Assembly (NCBI GenBank): GCA_964546015.1
Contig: CAZJHO010000003.1
Location: 124,001-188,000 of the forward strand
Origin: JAFGVL01 sp964546015
GTDB lineage: Bacteria; Bacteroidota; Bacteroidia; Bacteroidales; Paludibacteraceae
Length of the DNA: 64,000 nucleotides
Reading direction: 5' to 3'
Shown here: positions 62,256-64,000 of the stretch, piece after piece
How the letters are laid out: the number at the start of each line of letters is the position of its first letter
How positions within the stretch are numbered: position 1 is the stretch's first letter
The notes under the pieces: generated by a model
What the model was told of the DNA's origin: nothing
What the model saw: only the letters and a program-made list of their open reading frames with translations
Database searches by the model: none
Position numbers and translations under genes: made by a program

Positions 62256-62743
62256 TAGTACACAAGTAAACTAGTGGACAAGTAAACAAGGATCTACAAT
62301 GATGACGCATAAAGATTTGAGGGTCTGGAGGAAAGCTATTGATTTAGTGAAATTATTATATTCTAAAACCAATCATTTTCCGAAAGAAGAAATCTACGGA
62401 ATCGTTTCACAAATGCGTAGAGCTTCTGTATCAATTCCATCAAATATTGCTGAAGGTTATGGTCGAAATTCAGATAAAGAACTGGCACACTTTTTATACA
62501 TTGCTTTAGGCTCTGCTGCAGAATTGGAAACACAATTGATAATCTCGTTTGAATTATCTTTTATGAAAAAAGAAGATTTTGATGAATTAAATAATCTAAA
62601 TAATGAAGTGATAAGAATGTTATCGGTATTAATAAATCAAGTAAAACAAAAATATAATAAATAGAATTCTTAACAAATAATACTTGTAATCAAAGTTAGC
62701 GTTTAAGCTTGTTTACTCGTCGACTTGTTTACTTGTTAACTTG
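62256..62743 (+). repeat. Inverted word-repeat element carrying an intact four-helix-bundle gene
   Basis: The left arm (62256-62291) consists of 8-nt units AAGTAAAC, TAGTGGAC, AAGTAAAC, AAGG. The right arm (62706-62743), read on the other strand, has AAGTTAAC, AAGTAAAC, AAGTCGAC, GAGTAAAC, AAGC. The arms flank an intact gene and separate sdhA from sdhB by about 500 bp. This is the complete form of the class. Confidence 0.75.
62299..62664 (+). CDS. Four-helix-bundle protein, 23S IVP / Avd-like
   Basis: A 121-residue small protein of the S23 / bacterial intervening-sequence protein family: THKDLRVWRKAIDLVKLLY at the N-terminus, QMRRASVSIPSNIAEGYGR near residue 45 and LAHFLYIALGSAAELETQLI near 72. 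All hallmark positions are intact. Relatives are encoded in intervening sequences of 23S rRNA genes and, as Avd, in diversity-generating retroelements. Here it lies between sdhA and sdhB, flanked by inverted word arrays, so it is likely a mobile or self-generated insertion rather than part of the respiratory complex. An alternative ATG lies at 62302. Confidence 0.88.
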   Translation: MMTHKDLRVWRKAIDLVKLLYSKTNHFPKEEIYGIVSQMRRASVSIPSNIAEGYGRNSDKELAHFLYIALGSAAELETQLIISFELSFMKKEDFDELNNLNNEVIRMLSVLINQVKQKYNK

Positions 62744-62749
62744 AATTTT

Positions 62750-63505
62750 ATGGAAAAAACAATTAATATAAAACTAAAAATTTGGCGTCAGAACGATGCT
62801 AAATCAAAAGGAACATTTATAACCTATAAGTTGGATAATGTTTCAACTGATAGTTCGTTCCTCGAAATGCTCGATATATTAAACGAACAATTAATTGCTG
62901 ACAAGAAGGATCCGATAGCTTTCGACCATGATTGTCGTGAAGGCATTTGCGGAATGTGTTCGCTTTACATCAACGGGTATCCGCATGGACCAGATACAGA
63001 AATAACCACTTGTCAGCTTCACATGCGTAAGTTTAAAAATGGAGAAACTATTACTGTTGAACCTTGGAGATCGCGTGCATTCCCGGTTATTAAAGACTTG
63101 ATCGTAAACCGAAATGCATACGACCAAATTATCCAAGCCGGAGGATATGTGTCTGTAAATACCGGCGGCGTGCCGGACGGCAATGCTATTCCGATCTCCA
63201 AAGAAACTGCAGACGAAGCTATGGATGCAGCATCGTGTATCGGTTGTGGTGCTTGTGCCGCAGCCTGTAAAAACGGTTCGGCTATGCTTTTTGTGTCAGC
63301 TAAGGTAAGCCAATTGGCTTTATTACCGCAAGGAAAAATCGAAGCTGCTCGCCGTGCCAAATCGATGGTTGCTAAAATGGACGAACTTGGTTTCGGAAAT
63401 TGTACTAATACCGGAGCCTGCGAAGCCGAATGCCCGAAAAGTATTTCCATCTCGCATATTGCGCGATTGAATCGTGAGTTCTTGAAAGCTAAATTGAAAG
63501 ATTAA
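62750..63505 (+). CDS. sdhB: Succinate dehydrogenase/fumarate reductase iron-sulfur subunit
   Basis: A 251-residue electron carrier with an N-terminal plant-type [2Fe-2S] domain (CREGICGMCSLYING near residue 64) and C-terminal cluster motifs (CIGCGACAAACKN near 162 and CTNTGACEAECPKSI near 217). It links the SdhA flavin to the heme anchor. A TTG-initiated extension begins at 62741, but ATG 62750 matches MEKTINIKLKIW. Followed by a strong terminator. Confidence 0.95.
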   Translation: MEKTINIKLKIWRQNDAKSKGTFITYKLDNVSTDSSFLEMLDILNEQLIADKKDPIAFDHDCREGICGMCSLYINGYPHGPDTEITTCQLHMRKFKNGETITVEPWRSRAFPVIKDLIVNRNAYDQIIQAGGYVSVNTGGVPDGNAIPISKETADEAMDAASCIGCGACAAACKNGSAMLFVSAKVSQLALLPQGKIEAARRAKSMVAKMDELGFGNCTNTGACEAECPKSISISHIARLNREFLKAKLKD

Positions 63506-63521
63506 TAAGATTCATAGTTTT

Positions 63522-63566
63522 TTTAAGTCCTGCTAAAGTAATTTATTTAGCAGGATTTTATTTTTA
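63522..63566 (+). terminator. Terminator of the sdh operon
   Basis: TCCTGCTAAA (63528-63537) pairs with TTTAGCAGGA (63546-63555), followed by TTTTATTTTT. Confidence 0.88.
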
Positions 63567-63639
63567 ATACGGATTTATTAGAAATATTAGCAAATAAACG
63601 GATTCTTCGAGCTTTAGCACATAGAAAAATCATGAAAAA

Positions 63640-63670
63640 TTTGCCAATTGCCGTAAAATGACTACTTTTG
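63640..63670 (+). promoter_or_regulatory. Promoter of the SRP RNA gene
   Basis: TTTG (63640-63643), exactly 19 nt, TACTTTTG (63663-63670): a perfect Bacteroidetes promoter placed so transcription starts within a few bases of the RNA 5' end. Confidence 0.75.
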
Positions 63671-63675
63671 CAGTC

Positions 63676-63771
63676 GGGTAAGTCCTGCACGACCAGCTCC
63701 TTTTGAATCCTCCAGGGTGGGAACACAGCAAAGGTAAATTGTTGTAGCGGTGCGATGTAGTAAGCTTACCC
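63676..63771 (+). ncRNA. ffs: Signal recognition particle RNA (small bacterial type)
   Basis: A 96-nt RNA. The 5' GGGTAAG (63676-63682) pairs with CTTACCC (63765-63771). The apical hairpin with CCAGGGTG-GGAA-CACAGCA carries the GGAA tetraloop and the CAGG/AGCA symmetric loop contacted by Ffh. Followed by seven T residues. It binds Ffh to target nascent membrane proteins. Confidence 0.9.
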
Positions 63772-63778
63772 TTTTTTT

Positions 63779-63852
63779 GCCTCTTTAGCTCAGTTGGCTA
63801 GAGCATGTGATTTGTAATCTCAAGGTCGTTGGTTCGAGTCCGACAAGAGGCT
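63779..63852 (+). tRNA. tRNA-Thr (anticodon TGT)
   Basis: Acceptor stem GCCTCTT / AAGAGGC (63845-63851), D-arm GCTCAGTTGGCTAGAGC, anticodon arm TGTGA-TTTGTAA-TCTCA with anticodon TGT, and T-arm GTTGGTTCGAGTCCGAC. 74 nt with discriminator T; CCA is not encoded. It starts directly after the T-run of the SRP RNA gene. Confidence 0.93.
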
Positions 63853-63861
63853 CTCAGAAAG

Positions 63862-63896
63862 AAAAAAAGCTATTCGAGTTTCGAATAGCTTTTTTT
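63862..63896. terminator. Bidirectional terminator after tRNA-Thr
   Basis: AGCTATTCGA pairs with TCGAATAGCT around a short loop, flanked by A- and T-runs. It ends the ffs/tRNA transcript and the convergent gene at the right edge. Confidence 0.9.
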
Positions 63897-63902
63897 GTGT
63901 TT

Positions 63903-64000
63903 TTAATAGTACCTGAATCCGTCCCGTCCATGACAATATCTGCCTGACTGTTTACCTGATAAATCATAAGCATCATAATTGGCACCAAAACGGTAAATTA
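63903..64000 (-). CDS. C-terminal end of an unidentified protein (cut by the window edge)
   Basis: The minus strand is open for 31 codons up to the edge: IYRFGANYDAYDLSGKQSGR, then YCHGRDGFRYY and TAA (63903-63905). The stop lies 7 bp from the terminator, as expected for a gene end, and the frame contains no other stops. Too short to name. Confidence 0.45.
   Translation of the reverse strand, partial: IYRFGANYDAYDLSGKQSGRYCHGRDGFRYY

Noticed and set aside
63569..63604. ACGGATT direct repeat with ATTAG units between sdh terminator and SRP promoter
   Set aside because: Could be half of another word-repeat element, but only two copies 29 nt apart and no opposing arm; not distinguishable from chance.

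Overview
This 64 kb window is a stretch of chromosome from a low-GC member of the Bacteroidetes, most likely order Bacteroidales. Reasons: recurrent TAnnTTTG/TTTG promoters, no Shine-Dalgarno usage, families largely confined to the phylum (DUF4290, DUF6913, DUF4249 paired with a TonB-dependent receptor, a FeoA-FeoB fusion, short ProS, di-heme SdhCAB) and a small SRP RNA with a GGAA tetraloop. Family and genus cannot be fixed by eye.

Layout. 142-13000: housekeeping genes (murB, a TonB-domain protein, nucleoside phosphorylase, recF, murA/DUF4290, proS, gamma-carbonic anhydrase, a DEAD-box helicase with a long leader, rhomboid, MCE protein, cell-wall amidase). 13200-20900: envelope genes (an Ig-like lipoprotein, a FemAB-like transferase, TonB receptor/DUF4249) and a probable cell-wall-sugar recycling pair (kinase fused to a RapZ-type C-terminal domain, then a MurU-like nucleotidyltransferase). 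20878-36156 (minus strand): a Wzy-type surface polysaccharide locus with WecA-like initiator, Wzz-like protein, Glf, WecB, glycosyltransferases, EpsG-like polymerase, Wzx, an LtaS-like transferase, a GDPD-like lipoprotein and ManA, headed by floA, nfeD and dapA. 38838-42074: feoAB plus a Cys-rich FeoB-associated segment fused to a NUDIX hydrolase. 42258-49141: class II ribonucleotide reductase and a leucine/isoleucine block (leuA-like, leuD, leuC). 49333-58648: DUF6913, pheT, an outer-membrane barrel and lipoprotein, an RluA-type synthase, prfC, a sulfatase-fold membrane protein. 58750-64000: Skp-like chaperone, sdhCAB, SRP RNA, tRNA-Thr and the tail of an unidentified gene.

The most unusual structure is a dispersed family of intergenic elements. 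Each is built from its own 7-9 nt word, repeated in degenerate tandem. In most of them two arms of the same word face each other as an inverted repeat. Seven have only a short loop or a single arm. Three enclose a small gene: an intact four-helix-bundle (23S IVP/Avd-like) gene between sdhA and sdhB, the same family broken by a stop codon between leuA-like and leuD, and a remnant of a GxxExxY (PD-(D/E)XK-type) gene between leuD and leuC. The arms often abut or supply the stop codon of the neighbouring gene. They also form the 5' leaders of pheT and proS, which share the same 8-nt word. The sequence differs from element to element while the architecture is constant, which is the strongest candidate here for an undescribed system.
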